Of a stretch of 64,000 bases of DNA, positions 19,204 to 28,500 are shown in pieces; the stretch's first letter is position 1; each line of letters begins with the position of its first letter. The position numbers and the translations under genes are program-made. Under the pieces are notes generated by a model. The model searched no databases. It saw only the letters and a list, made by a program, of their open reading frames with translations, and was not told the DNA's origin. Source of the stretch: Acidimicrobiaceae bacterium (GTDB lineage Bacteria; Actinomycetota; Acidimicrobiia; Acidimicrobiales; Aldehydirespiratoraceae); the NCBI GenBank assembly GCA_009835735.1, contig VXWX01000015.1, forward strand, positions 20,521 to 84,520, read 5' to 3'.

Positions 19204-19956
19204 CTAGTGGAAGCCGGAGCCGCCGTTCACCCAGATGTTCTGGCCGGTGACGAAGGCCGACAACGGGCTCATCAGGTAGATCAGCGTGCCCACCATGTCC
19301 TCGGGGACCTGGGTGCGCTTGAAGGCCCGGCGGGCCTGGATGGCCACGTCCACCTCGGGCTGGACGCTGGAGTACTCCTCGTCGTGGGGGATGTAGTCGG
19401 GGGTGATGGTGTTGACTGCGATCCCGGAGGTGCCCAACTCGCGGGCCATGGCCCGGGTCAGCCCCCAGATCGCCGACTTCGACGACACGTAGTGGAGGAA
19501 GCCGGGGGTGCCGTCGTTCACCGTCATGGATGCGATGTTGACGATCCTGCCGCTGCCCTGGGCCCTCATGGCGGGCGCCACCGCCCGCGAGCACAGCCAG
19601 GTGCCCTTCACGTTCACCGCGAAGCACAGGTCCCACTCGTCGGGCGGGAGGTCCTCCATCGGGGCCCGGGTGGCGGCCATGTAGAAGGCGGCGTTGTTGA
19701 CTAGGCCGTCGATGCGGCCGTAGGCGTCGACGGTGGCCGAGGCCATCGTCTCGGTCTGGGCCACGTCGGACACGTCAACCCGCAGCGACATCGCCTCGGC
19801 TCCCGTGGATTCGAGCTCCGCGACCACTTCGCTACCGTCGCTTAGGTCGGCGACCACGACAGTCGCTCCCTCGGCGGCCAGCCCCCGGCAGTAGGCCAGG
19901 CCGATGCCCTTGGCCCCACCGGTGACGATGATCACCCGCCCGTCCAGTATTCCCAT
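19204..19956 (-). CDS. SDR family oxidoreductase
   Basis: TGGAKGIGLAYC, NNAAFY, YVSSKSAI. Confidence 0.92.
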   Translation of the reverse strand: MGILDGRVIIVTGGAKGIGLAYCRGLAAEGATVVVADLSDGSEVVAELESTGAEAMSLRVDVSDVAQTETMASATVDAYGRIDGLVNNAAFYMAATRAPMEDLPPDEWDLCFAVNVKGTWLCSRAVAPAMRAQGSGRIVNIASMTVNDGTPGFLHYVSSKSAIWGLTRAMARELGTSGIAVNTITPDYIPHDEEYSSVQPEVDVAIQARRAFKRTQVPEDMVGTLIYLMSPLSAFVTGQNIWVNGGSGFH

Positions 19957-19999
19957 CGAGGTCCTCCTGTATCTTGGTTGATTGCGGCTTGTCGTCGGC

Positions 20000-21052
20000 T
20001 CAGTTCGGTTCCAGTTCCTCGGCCAGCTCGAACAGCCACTTGCGGTAGGCGAGGGTGATGTCGTCGGCCACCTTCACGTAGGTCTCCGCGCTGAGCCGGT
20101 CGGGCAGGTGCTCGGGCCACTGCGACTCGACGACGGGCTGGTCCTGGTCCAGAACCATGTACTCGAACTCCAGCAGGAAGTCCATGTCGTCCTGGGTGGA
20201 TGTGAAGTCTGCGCCGATGTGCCAGAAGTTGCGGCACGTCGCCGGGCCGGTGGGGGCGGTGACCATGTACAAGGCGTAGCGCTTGCCGTTCGGGAAGGTC
20301 CGGACCAGCGATATCGATCCGGGCACGGTCAGCTGGTACCAGTTGCGCACCGACATGGTGTCCTCATCGATTCCCAGCATCTCCTTCATGCGGTCGACGT
20401 TGGGCTCGACGAACACCTTGTCGAACCGCAGGGCGCCGTCCTCCCGCCACACGTCGTGCTCTTCGATCTGAGCCTTGTCCCTGGTGCCGAGGACGTTCTC
20501 GTGCACGAACGGGAAGTGGGAGAAGTCCACGAAGTTCTCCAGGCGACGGGGTGAGCTGGTGGCCCAGTCGTAGCTGGGGGGCGTCTGCCACCGCATGATG
20601 GGGTCGTCCCATTCAGGTATGCCGGGCGGGTCGCCCCACGGCTCGTCGGTCAGGCTCACCCAGACCATGCCGGAGCTCTCCCGGCACAGGTAGCGGACCA
20701 GCCCCAGTTGCAGCACCCCGTTGAGCTCGGGGCGGGACGGGATCGACACCAGGGTGCCGTCCATGTCGTAGGCCCAGCCGTGGTAGGGGCAGTTGATGCA
20801 GCCGTTCTCGACCCATCCCAGCGAGGGAGCCGCCCCCTTGTGGCGGCACACGTCCATGAAGGCCCGCACCTCGCCTTGGTGGCGGACGACCAGGATCCGC
20901 TCGCCCAGCAGCTGGCCGGAGACCATCTGGTCCTCGGCCACATCCTTGGAGTAGGCGACGGGATGCCAGAAGTGCCTCATCGCCCGGTACCACCTGGAGT
21001 CCCGCTCGGGAATGAAGGGATCCACGGCCTCGCGGGCCTCGAGAGTCGTCAC
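20000..21052 (-). CDS. Rieske 2Fe-2S oxygenase alpha subunit
   Basis: CRHKGAAPSLG...INCPYHGWAYD; ENFVDFSHFPFVHENVLG. Confidence 0.9.
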   Translation of the reverse strand: MTTLEAREAVDPFIPERDSRWYRAMRHFWHPVAYSKDVAEDQMVSGQLLGERILVVRHQGEVRAFMDVCRHKGAAPSLGWVENGCINCPYHGWAYDMDGTLVSIPSRPELNGVLQLGLVRYLCRESSGMVWVSLTDEPWGDPPGIPEWDDPIMRWQTPPSYDWATSSPRRLENFVDFSHFPFVHENVLGTRDKAQIEEHDVWREDGALRFDKVFVEPNVDRMKEMLGIDEDTMSVRNWYQLTVPGSISLVRTFPNGKRYALYMVTAPTGPATCRNFWHIGADFTSTQDDMDFLLEFEYMVLDQDQPVVESQWPEHLPDRLSAETYVKVADDITLAYRKWLFELAEELEPN

Positions 21053-21180
21053 CGGTCCTCCTTGGTGTCGGGCAGCCCCGGCCGATGCCGGCCGGAACGG
21101 TCGCTACTGTACTGTTCGCCCCCTGCCGCCCTGACGGAGCGGCCCTTCCCCTGTCGGGGCGCATCACGAGGAGCACCATC

Positions 21181-22008
21181 ATGTCCACAACGCTCGCGAC
21201 TTCTGAAGTCGGCCACTTCTTCGTGTCGGGGGCGGCCGGCAACCGGATCCACGGCCTCGACTTCGGGGGCGCGGGCCCGACACTGGTCTGCCTCCACGGC
21301 GTGACCGGCAACGCATGGAACTGGCACGCGGTGGCCCTCGCGGCCCGGGCTCACCGCCGGGTGGTGGCCCTCGACTTCCGCGGCTACGGCGAGAGCCAAT
21401 GGTCGCCCACCGGCGACTACACCACCGCCGACCACGTCGCCGATCTCGCCGGCGTCGTCCAGCATGTGTCCGGCGGCTCGCCCGTGGACCTCGCGGGCTC
21501 CTCGTGGGGGGCGCTGGTCGCCATCCAGTACGCCGACGAGCATCCTGACCGGGTCGAGCGGCTCGTGGTAGTCGATGTCGAGCCCTCCTTCGAGCAGGGC
21601 GAGACCGATCTGTTCCCCCGCCCCCGGGACCACGCCGACCACGACGAGGTCCTGGCGGCTGTCGAGCGCGCCTACCCCAATGCTCCCGCCGAGATGGTCG
21701 AGGTGGTCGCGGCTACCTGCTACGGCCCGGTTGAGGGCGGTCGGCTGGCCCCCAAGCACGATCCCTACTTCTTTGAGCGCTGGCCGTTCCGCTCCGACAA
21801 CCACTGGGACCGGCTGCCGAGGATCCAGGCGCCGACGCTTCACGTCCATGCCTCCGACAGCTTCGTCCGGGCCGACGTGATGGCCGAGATGGACCGCCTC
21901 ACTCCCGACTCGCACTTGGTCGAGATCGGCGACAGCACCCATGTCGTACCGGTGGACAACCCCTCGGCCCTGGTCGACTCGCTCGTGGAGTTCCTGGCCG
22001 GCGGTTGA
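21181..22008 (+). CDS. alpha/beta hydrolase
   Basis: LVCLHGVTGNAWNW; DFRGYGES; GSSWGAL nucleophile elbow. Confidence 0.9.
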   Translation: MSTTLATSEVGHFFVSGAAGNRIHGLDFGGAGPTLVCLHGVTGNAWNWHAVALAARAHRRVVALDFRGYGESQWSPTGDYTTADHVADLAGVVQHVSGGSPVDLAGSSWGALVAIQYADEHPDRVERLVVVDVEPSFEQGETDLFPRPRDHADHDEVLAAVERAYPNAPAEMVEVVAATCYGPVEGGRLAPKHDPYFFERWPFRSDNHWDRLPRIQAPTLHVHASDSFVRADVMAEMDRLTPDSHLVEIGDSTHVVPVDNPSALVDSLVEFLAGG

Positions 22009-22044
22009 GCCCGACCGGGGGAGCTAGGATCCGCAGGCAGAGCG

Positions 22045-22635
22045 ATGAGAACGCACCACGGAGCAGTTGAGCACGAGCGACCTTCTGAGCCGACACCGTT
22101 AGCTCCGCAACTCGGTCTTGCCCTCCGGCAGCGCCGCAAGGCCGCCGGGATGACCATGCAGGAGCTCGCCGACCGCTGCGACCTCTCCCAGCCGTTCCTC
22201 TCCCAGATCGAGAACTCGCGGGCCATGCCCAGCCTCTTCGCGTTGCACCGCGTGGCCCAAGCGCTGGGAACGACGACGGTCGCGCTGCTCGACCCGGCGG
22301 TCTCGGAGGTCACGCTGGTCCGGGCCGGCGAGGGCGAGGCGTTCTTTCTCGCCGAGGGAGCCAGAACCCGCTTCCTCACTCCGGGCGAGGGGCACCGCCT
22401 CGAGGCCAACGAGACGGTGGCGGAGCCGAACATCGTCTCGGACGTGATCGTGCACGAGGGGCAGGAAGTCGTCCATGTTCTCGAGGGCTTTCTCGAGATT
22501 CGCCTGGAAGGGAGGGACTCGATCCCGCTAAGTCCGGGCGACACCGTCATGTATCCGTCGATGACACCCCACCAGTGGGCCTCCGGCGATGCTGGAGCGC
22601 GTTTTCTGATAATCACCAGCCCTCCGTCGTTCTAG
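22045..22635 (+). CDS. XRE-family HTH regulator with C-terminal cupin domain
   Basis: LRQRRKAAGMTMQELADRCDLSQPFLSQIENSRAMPSL HTH; cupin VLEGFLEIRLEGRDSIPLSPGDTVMYPSMTPHQW. Confidence 0.9.
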   Translation: MRTHHGAVEHERPSEPTPLAPQLGLALRQRRKAAGMTMQELADRCDLSQPFLSQIENSRAMPSLFALHRVAQALGTTTVALLDPAVSEVTLVRAGEGEAFFLAEGARTRFLTPGEGHRLEANETVAEPNIVSDVIVHEGQEVVHVLEGFLEIRLEGRDSIPLSPGDTVMYPSMTPHQWASGDAGARFLIITSPPSF

Positions 22636-22663
22636 CGGCGTCCGTTCCAGCGCTGTTGCAGCC

Positions 22664-23935
22664 TCAGCCGATCCTCCTGCGCTTCATCTCGACGAACGGT
22701 AGGTCAACGACCCGTGCCGGGACCTCGCCGTCGACTGCCTCACCGCGACCGTTGTAGATCTGCCATGTGAGGGCCACGTCGGTGCCGACGTCCACCTCCG
22801 GCGACTCGATGTGCGCGAACCCGATCATGGTCTCCAGCACCGGGCTCCAGCACATCGATGTGGCGAACCCGACGTTCGTTTCGCCGGCGAGGATCTCGGA
22901 CTTGAAGTGGCGATGCAGCCGGGGACTCAGGAAGGGAGGCGTCTCTGCGCTCTCGTAGAGGGCGGCGATGCCGGCGGGGTCGATGTCCAGGCCGCGCATC
23001 ACCTTTCCGGGCCGGTCCTGTTGGGCTTCCGCCTCGAGAGCCTTCCGGCCCAGGAAGTCGGTGCCGCGCTTGAAGTTGACCAGCCGTCCGAAGTTGAGCT
23101 CCGCCGGCGTGTGGAAGTAGCGGTCCTCGTCGAGGTAGGCGAACTGCACCTGGGCGAACGGGCCGGTCGGACGGTAGTCCACGCCGATGATGAGCATGCC
23201 GGCCTCGACCCGGGTGGCCGCCTGGGCGGCGTTGCCGATGGGGACGGCCCCATGGGGGCGCCCCCTCTCGACGAAGACCGAGTACATGTCGGCGGCGGCC
23301 TCTGGCCCGACCCACATCTCGAAGCCGATCTCCCCGGTGAAGCCCGTCCGCCAGAGCCATATCTCGTGACCGTCCACGGTTATCTTCCGGCCGCGGGAGA
23401 ACGGCAGGTCCCTGTGGGCGCTCCCGCTGACCGCCTCCATTACGTCATGGGAGCGGGGGCCCTGCACGCACAGCACGCTGTAGTCGCGATCGGTGTTGAG
23501 CGTGTCGGTGAGGTCGATGTCGTAGCCGTCGGCGAACTCGCTGAACCAGCCGACCAAAGGCCCGCCCATGTGAATGAACTGGTCGGTCCTGGTGCGAAAC
23601 GTGATCCCCTCGTTGACCACCCGGCCGTCCTGGTCGCAATAGAAGGTGTAGATACCGTGGGCTACGTCCACCCTGGAGGCGTCGCGAACCTGCACCCGGT
23701 CGACGAAGGCCTCGGCGTCGGGGCCCTCGATGATGGTCTTGAACAGGGGCGTCTTGTCCTCGATGCCGGCACCGGTTCGCAGAGCCATCATCTCGGAAAC
23801 CTCGTTGACGTAGTGGTCGACCAGGTGGTAGCCGCCCCAGGCGATCCACAGTCCGGTCTGCGAGTAGGGCGCTGCCCCGGGGTTCAGGAACGTTCCGGTG
23901 AAAGCGCTCGGATCGTAGGTGTGCTCTTCTGCCAT
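22664..23935 (-). CDS. GcvT-like aminomethyltransferase/THF-dependent demethylase family protein
   Basis: 423 aa, WRTGFTGEIGFEMWVG; VEMKRRRIG C-terminus like the 6114..7349 paralogue (VEMKRRNES). Confidence 0.8.
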   Translation of the reverse strand: MAEEHTYDPSAFTGTFLNPGAAPYSQTGLWIAWGGYHLVDHYVNEVSEMMALRTGAGIEDKTPLFKTIIEGPDAEAFVDRVQVRDASRVDVAHGIYTFYCDQDGRVVNEGITFRTRTDQFIHMGGPLVGWFSEFADGYDIDLTDTLNTDRDYSVLCVQGPRSHDVMEAVSGSAHRDLPFSRGRKITVDGHEIWLWRTGFTGEIGFEMWVGPEAAADMYSVFVERGRPHGAVPIGNAAQAATRVEAGMLIIGVDYRPTGPFAQVQFAYLDEDRYFHTPAELNFGRLVNFKRGTDFLGRKALEAEAQQDRPGKVMRGLDIDPAGIAALYESAETPPFLSPRLHRHFKSEILAGETNVGFATSMCWSPVLETMIGFAHIESPEVDVGTDVALTWQIYNGRGEAVDGEVPARVVDLPFVEMKRRRIG

Positions 23936-23961
23936 CGGGTGCTGCCCTTCACGTCAGCTTC

Positions 23962-23976
23962 ATAGATCACATCAAT
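23962..23976. promoter_or_regulatory. candidate operator ATAGATCACATCAAT upstream of second gcvT-like gene
   Basis: One mismatch from perfect palindrome at 6049; 27 nt upstream of ATG. Confidence 0.55.
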
Positions 23977-24004
23977 AGTGACCCGAACCGATTGGGTCTG
24001 TCAA
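23976..24004 (-). promoter_or_regulatory. predicted promoter TTGACA-17 bp-TCACTA for second gcvT-like gene
   Basis: Consensus -35 overlaps the stop codon of the P450 gene (24001-24003). Confidence 0.5.
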
Positions 24005-25212
24005 TTGTCGCGAGCCAGTTCGGCACGCACCCGGTCGGCGGCGTCCTGGTCGAAGATGAAGTGGGCCTCGGTCACGCTGTCGACAATGCCGGCGATGCGG
24101 CGGAAGGGCTTCGAAGTGTCCATGCGAAGCCCGGGCAGCCTGCGCAGGGCCTCCTGGAGGAGGATCCTGGTCTCCAGCCGCGCCAGCTCGGAGCCCAGGC
24201 AGTAGTGGGTGGACCAGCCCAGGGCCAGATGGCGGTTGGGCCAGCGCTCGGGATCGAAGGTCGAGGGGTCGGAGCCCGCCTGGCCACCGTTCACGGCCTC
24301 GTCCCGGTTGGCAGCCGCGAACCACACGGCCAGCACACTGCCTGCAGGCACCTCCAGGTCGCCGAAGCGCACGTCGGATCGCACGTACAGCGGCTTCATG
24401 GGGAACGGTGTGCCGAAACGGAGGATCTCCTCGGTCGCCCGCCGCAGCGCCTCGTCGTCATCGATCCGGTCGCGGGCCCAGTCGAGCTTGTCGAACTCGG
24501 CCAGGTAGCAGAAGGCGTTGGCCAGGCTGGCCCCGGTGGTGTCGGTTCCGGCCGCAGTGAACCCGAAGAGGTATCCCAGCAGCTCGCGATCGTCGATGGT
24601 GCCGTCGGACCAGGCCGACACCAGGACGTCGAGCAGTTCGTCGGAGGGATCGGCGAGCCGCTTGGCCACCATCTGCCAGAAGTACGCCTGGACCTCCCAC
24701 TGGGGAGGCATGTCGTCCCAGGGAGAGGTGTTGAATATGTCGAGCTGGGCCCGCATCCAGTCCTCGCGCTCGATGTCCATCCCCAGAAGGCGGCAGATCA
24801 CCCGCATCGACAGGCGCGACGACATCTCAGTGGCCACGTTGACGGTGCCCGTGCTCTTGGACACCACCTCGTTGACAGTGTCGACAGTGAGTTGGCGGAT
24901 GACCGGCTCCATGGTCCGCACCGCGTTGTTCTTGAACCACGGCTCCACCACGCCCCTCAGGACGTCGTGGCGTCCGGTCTCCCCGTCGAGGGTGAAGGGC
25001 TCGACCATCCACATGAACTCCATGGCCATGTGGATCGGGGCGCCCTCGCCAAGGTAGGGCTCCTGGTCCCGCGAGAAGGCCTCGTCCTTGTTCTGCAGCA
25101 CCCGCATCACGTCGGCGTGGCTGAGCACGTGGAACATGCCCCCCTCATCGCAGAACGGCGGGATCGACGGGTCGTAGAACTTAGCGTCCCGGGGAAAATC
25201 GGACGGCCTCAT
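24001..25212 (-). CDS. cytochrome P450
   Basis: FTAAGTDTTGASLANAF I-helix; EILRFGTPF; heme-region LALGWSTHYCLGSELARLE. Confidence 0.92.
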   Translation of the reverse strand: MRPSDFPRDAKFYDPSIPPFCDEGGMFHVLSHADVMRVLQNKDEAFSRDQEPYLGEGAPIHMAMEFMWMVEPFTLDGETGRHDVLRGVVEPWFKNNAVRTMEPVIRQLTVDTVNEVVSKSTGTVNVATEMSSRLSMRVICRLLGMDIEREDWMRAQLDIFNTSPWDDMPPQWEVQAYFWQMVAKRLADPSDELLDVLVSAWSDGTIDDRELLGYLFGFTAAGTDTTGASLANAFCYLAEFDKLDWARDRIDDDEALRRATEEILRFGTPFPMKPLYVRSDVRFGDLEVPAGSVLAVWFAAANRDEAVNGGQAGSDPSTFDPERWPNRHLALGWSTHYCLGSELARLETRILLQEALRRLPGLRMDTSKPFRRIAGIVDSVTEAHFIFDQDAADRVRAELARDN

Positions 25213-25263
25213 TCGGTGGCTCCCATCGGCTCGGGTGCGACGGTGTGTCTAGCACCCGACCCG

Positions 25264-25581
25264 CTAGCCCTCGCTGTCGGCTGGCCCTTCGAGCAGCTCG
25301 CCGGCGGTGGCCAGCACTTCGGCGAGTTTGGCGGTGTTGTCGTACACGGCCCTCAGGTAGTACTCGCTGACTGCCTCGTGGCCGGGGAACGGGGGCCGTC
25401 CCAGGGATCTGACCACCGCGGACGGATCAATCGAGACCGTCACCTCCTCCACGGAGGGAAGCTTTTCCGGCGAGCCCCAGAAGTCGCCGGAGGTCTTGGC
25501 CGACCCCGGGGCCGTGCCCTTGCCCCTGCCCCGCCGGGGTCGCCTGCGGGCGGCGTCGGCACCGTTGGAGGCGGCGTTCAC
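25264..25581 (-). CDS. small hypothetical protein, overlaps SNF2 helicase stop
   Basis: GTG start in TGA/GTG overlap; VNAASNGADAARRRPRRGRGKG...EAVSEYYLRAVYDNTAKLAEVLATAGELLEG. Confidence 0.65.
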   Translation of the reverse strand: MNAASNGADAARRRPRRGRGKGTAPGSAKTSGDFWGSPEKLPSVEEVTVSIDPSAVVRSLGRPPFPGHEAVSEYYLRAVYDNTAKLAEVLATAGELLEGPADSEG

Positions 25582-28500
25582 GAGCCCTCTCTCAGCATGT
25601 GCGATCCGTTGTCGCCGTTGTCGTCGATGAGCAGCAGGTCCGGGTCGATGCCCAACGCAGCCCGCAACTGGTCGCTGTTGAGGTCGCCCACCGAAGAGGA
25701 CTTGGGCAGCACCATGTCGGCGATGCGGCGCTTGCCCGCCACGACCTGCTCGACCCGCTCGTCCACGGTCCCGGGACACACCAGCCGGTGGCATACCACC
25801 GTGTTGCGCTGGCCGATGCGCCAGGCCCGGTCGCGGGCCTGGTCCTCCACTGCCGGGTTCCACCAACGGTCATAGAGCACGACATGGTTGGCCGCGGTCA
25901 GGTTCAGGCCGGTGCCGCCGGCCTTCAGTGACAGCACGAGGGCCCCGGGTCCCCGACCCTTCTGGAACGACTGCACCAACCGGTCGCGGGCGCCGCGGGC
26001 CAGACCGCCGTGATAGCAGCTGATGTCCAGCCCGGTCCGCTCGCTGAGATGGGTCGCCAGCCGCTCGCCCCAGGTGGCGAAGTGGGTGAAGATCAGCATC
26101 CGCTCGGAGGCTGCGAACACCTGGCCCATGATCTGCTCCAGCCGGGCCAGCTTGCCCGAACGCCCATCCAGTTCGCCGCCGTCATCCTCGTAGTTGACCG
26201 GGTGGTTGCAGATCTGCTTGAGGGCGGTGATGGCGGCCAGTACCGCGCCCTTGCGCTCCGGTCCGCCCTCCTCCTTCTCGGTGCGGGCCACCAGCTCATC
26301 CAGAACCGCCTGGTAGAGCCCGATCTGCTCCGCAGTCATCGTGCAGTGATCGAGCTCGTCGATGCGGTCGGGAAGCTCGGCGGCGATGGCCGGCTCGGCC
26401 TTGGTCCTGCGGAACACGAGGATGCCGTTGAGCGCGGCCAGCGCGCCCTCGCCGGCCGCGGCCGCCTTGGGCGTGGCGGCCGCCACCGATGTCGTGAGGG
26501 CCTGCGATCCGTTGGGCGACTCCGATCCATTGGATCCCGCGGTGCCGTCGGCGTTCGTCTCGGGGTTCTTGGAGACCTTCGACATCTCGGCGATGAACCG
26601 GTTGCGGGCACCGAGCAGTCCCGGATTGCAGAAGTCCATGATGGACCACAGGTCGCCCAAGCCGTTCTCGATCGGTGTGCCGGTAAGCGTGACCCGGCAG
26701 CGGGCCTCGAGCCGGCGCAGTTGCTGGGCGGTCTCGCTGGCCGGGTTCTTGATGGCCTGGGCCTCATCGAGAACTACCGTCGACCACTCGACCTTCTCGA
26801 GTACATCCAGGTCGCGCATCGTCGTGCCGTAAGTGGACACCACCAGGTCGGCACCCTGAACCATTGCGGCCACCCGGTCGGCGGGCGTGCGGTTTGGGCC
26901 GTGATGGACAACGACGCGCAGGCCCGGCACGAACCGGCGGGCCTCGCTGGCCCAGTTGCCCACCACCGCGGGCGGTGCGGCCACCAGCGATGGGCCCTTG
27001 CTGCGGGTGAGGTAGATGTGGGCCAGCATCGTGGGCGTCTTGCCCAGGCCCATGTCTAGGGCCAAGCATCCGCCCAGGCCGGCCTGCTCCAGGAAGCCGA
27101 GCCAGATCAGGGCGTCGGCCTGGTAGGTGCGCAGCGTCCCGTTGAAGCCGTCCGGCTTGGTCGGGAGTTCACCGGGTATGTGGCGAGCACTTCGGATCAG
27201 CTCCGCGGCCCAGCCCTCCCCCGCGATCATCGTGCCCCCGGCCAGGGGCGATCCCTCCAGGCCGAGGGCGTGGCGCAGCATGTCGGCGCCGGTCAACCGG
27301 GTCATGTCGGCCCGTTCGGCCAGCGCGGCTGCGGCTTCGTTCAGGTCGACGCGGTCGAGTTCCACCCACCGACCCCGGCTCTTCACCAGAGGCCGAGCCT
27401 GGGTAGCCAGCTCGCGGATCTCGGCTGCGGTCAGCTCGATGTCGTCGAAGGCGACCGACCAGCGGACATCGGCGAGCTGCCGGGCCCCCACGACGGCGTC
27501 CTGGGCCTCCATCGACGTGAGTCGAAGGGACGGCGTGGGGCGGCGGCGCGACAGAGCCGGGACCCGCACGTCGTATCCGACGGCCTGAAGGATCTGCCCT
27601 GTCTCGGTCATCAGCTGCCAGGCCTCGTCAGCGTTGAGGATCACTTCTCCCCGCCGGCGGCCCCCGAGCCGCACCAGCTCGGGGAAGAGCCGTTCCAGGC
27701 GGGCCATCTGGTGCTTCACCGCCTGGCGTCTGGCCCGCGACGCGATCACCAGAGCCCGCTCGACTGGTTGGAGCTCGCCGGCGCTCGATTCGGACAGCAC
27801 CGACAGGTGCCAGGCGCCGATGTCGTCGGGGGGATCGAGTTGCACGATCAGGCGCAGACGGCGGTCGTAGGACTCTGTCGCCGGTCGGGCCCACTGGTCC
27901 AGCCGGCGGGTCAGGTCCGCGACGTGGCGGCTCGGCACTTCGAAGGGAGTGCCGTCGAGCCTGGCCAGGGCCGTCTCGGCGACGTCGGCCTTGGTGCGCG
28001 GCACTGGCGGTGGAGCGGGGGCTTCGAGACGTTCGGCTGCTTCGGTGGCGATGGCGTCGACGATGTCGGCCAGCGCGGCCTGGGTGAACGCGGTCGCGTC
28101 CCGCTGGTTCTCGAACGCGGCCGCGGCGCCGGGCAGCGACTCCGCCAGCGCGGCGATCACGTCGGTCTCCACCAGCGCAGGGGCCCAGCGCACTACGTAG
28201 GTGGCGTTGTCGGCGCTCGCCGCGGCCGCGCCGTTGGATCCGTCGCCCTCGGCCTCGTCCATGCGGTAGCGGCGGCGAACCTTCTTGAGCTGGGGAACCA
28301 TGCGTCCCTGCGCGGCGAGCCGCACCGCCAGCGCGGCCACCAGGCCGAGCCACGAGACGCTGGCTCCGATGCCGTCCTCCTCGGCCGCCTCACCCAGGGC
28401 GACCAGCCACCCGAGGCAGCTCTCGATCGGTGCCGACACTGAGTCGGCCCGGGCCCCGCCTGGGATCTTCACTGGGCGGTGCTGGCTCCAGTCGACGGTG

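Noticed and set aside
7370-21052. Rieske genes as a single tandem amplification
   Set aside because: They share family motifs but are clearly diverged and interspersed; no recent duplication is visible at the sequence level.
23992-25875. 627-aa plus-strand ORF
   Set aside because: Antisense to the well-supported P450 and SNF2 genes; GC-rich shadow ORF without domain motifs.
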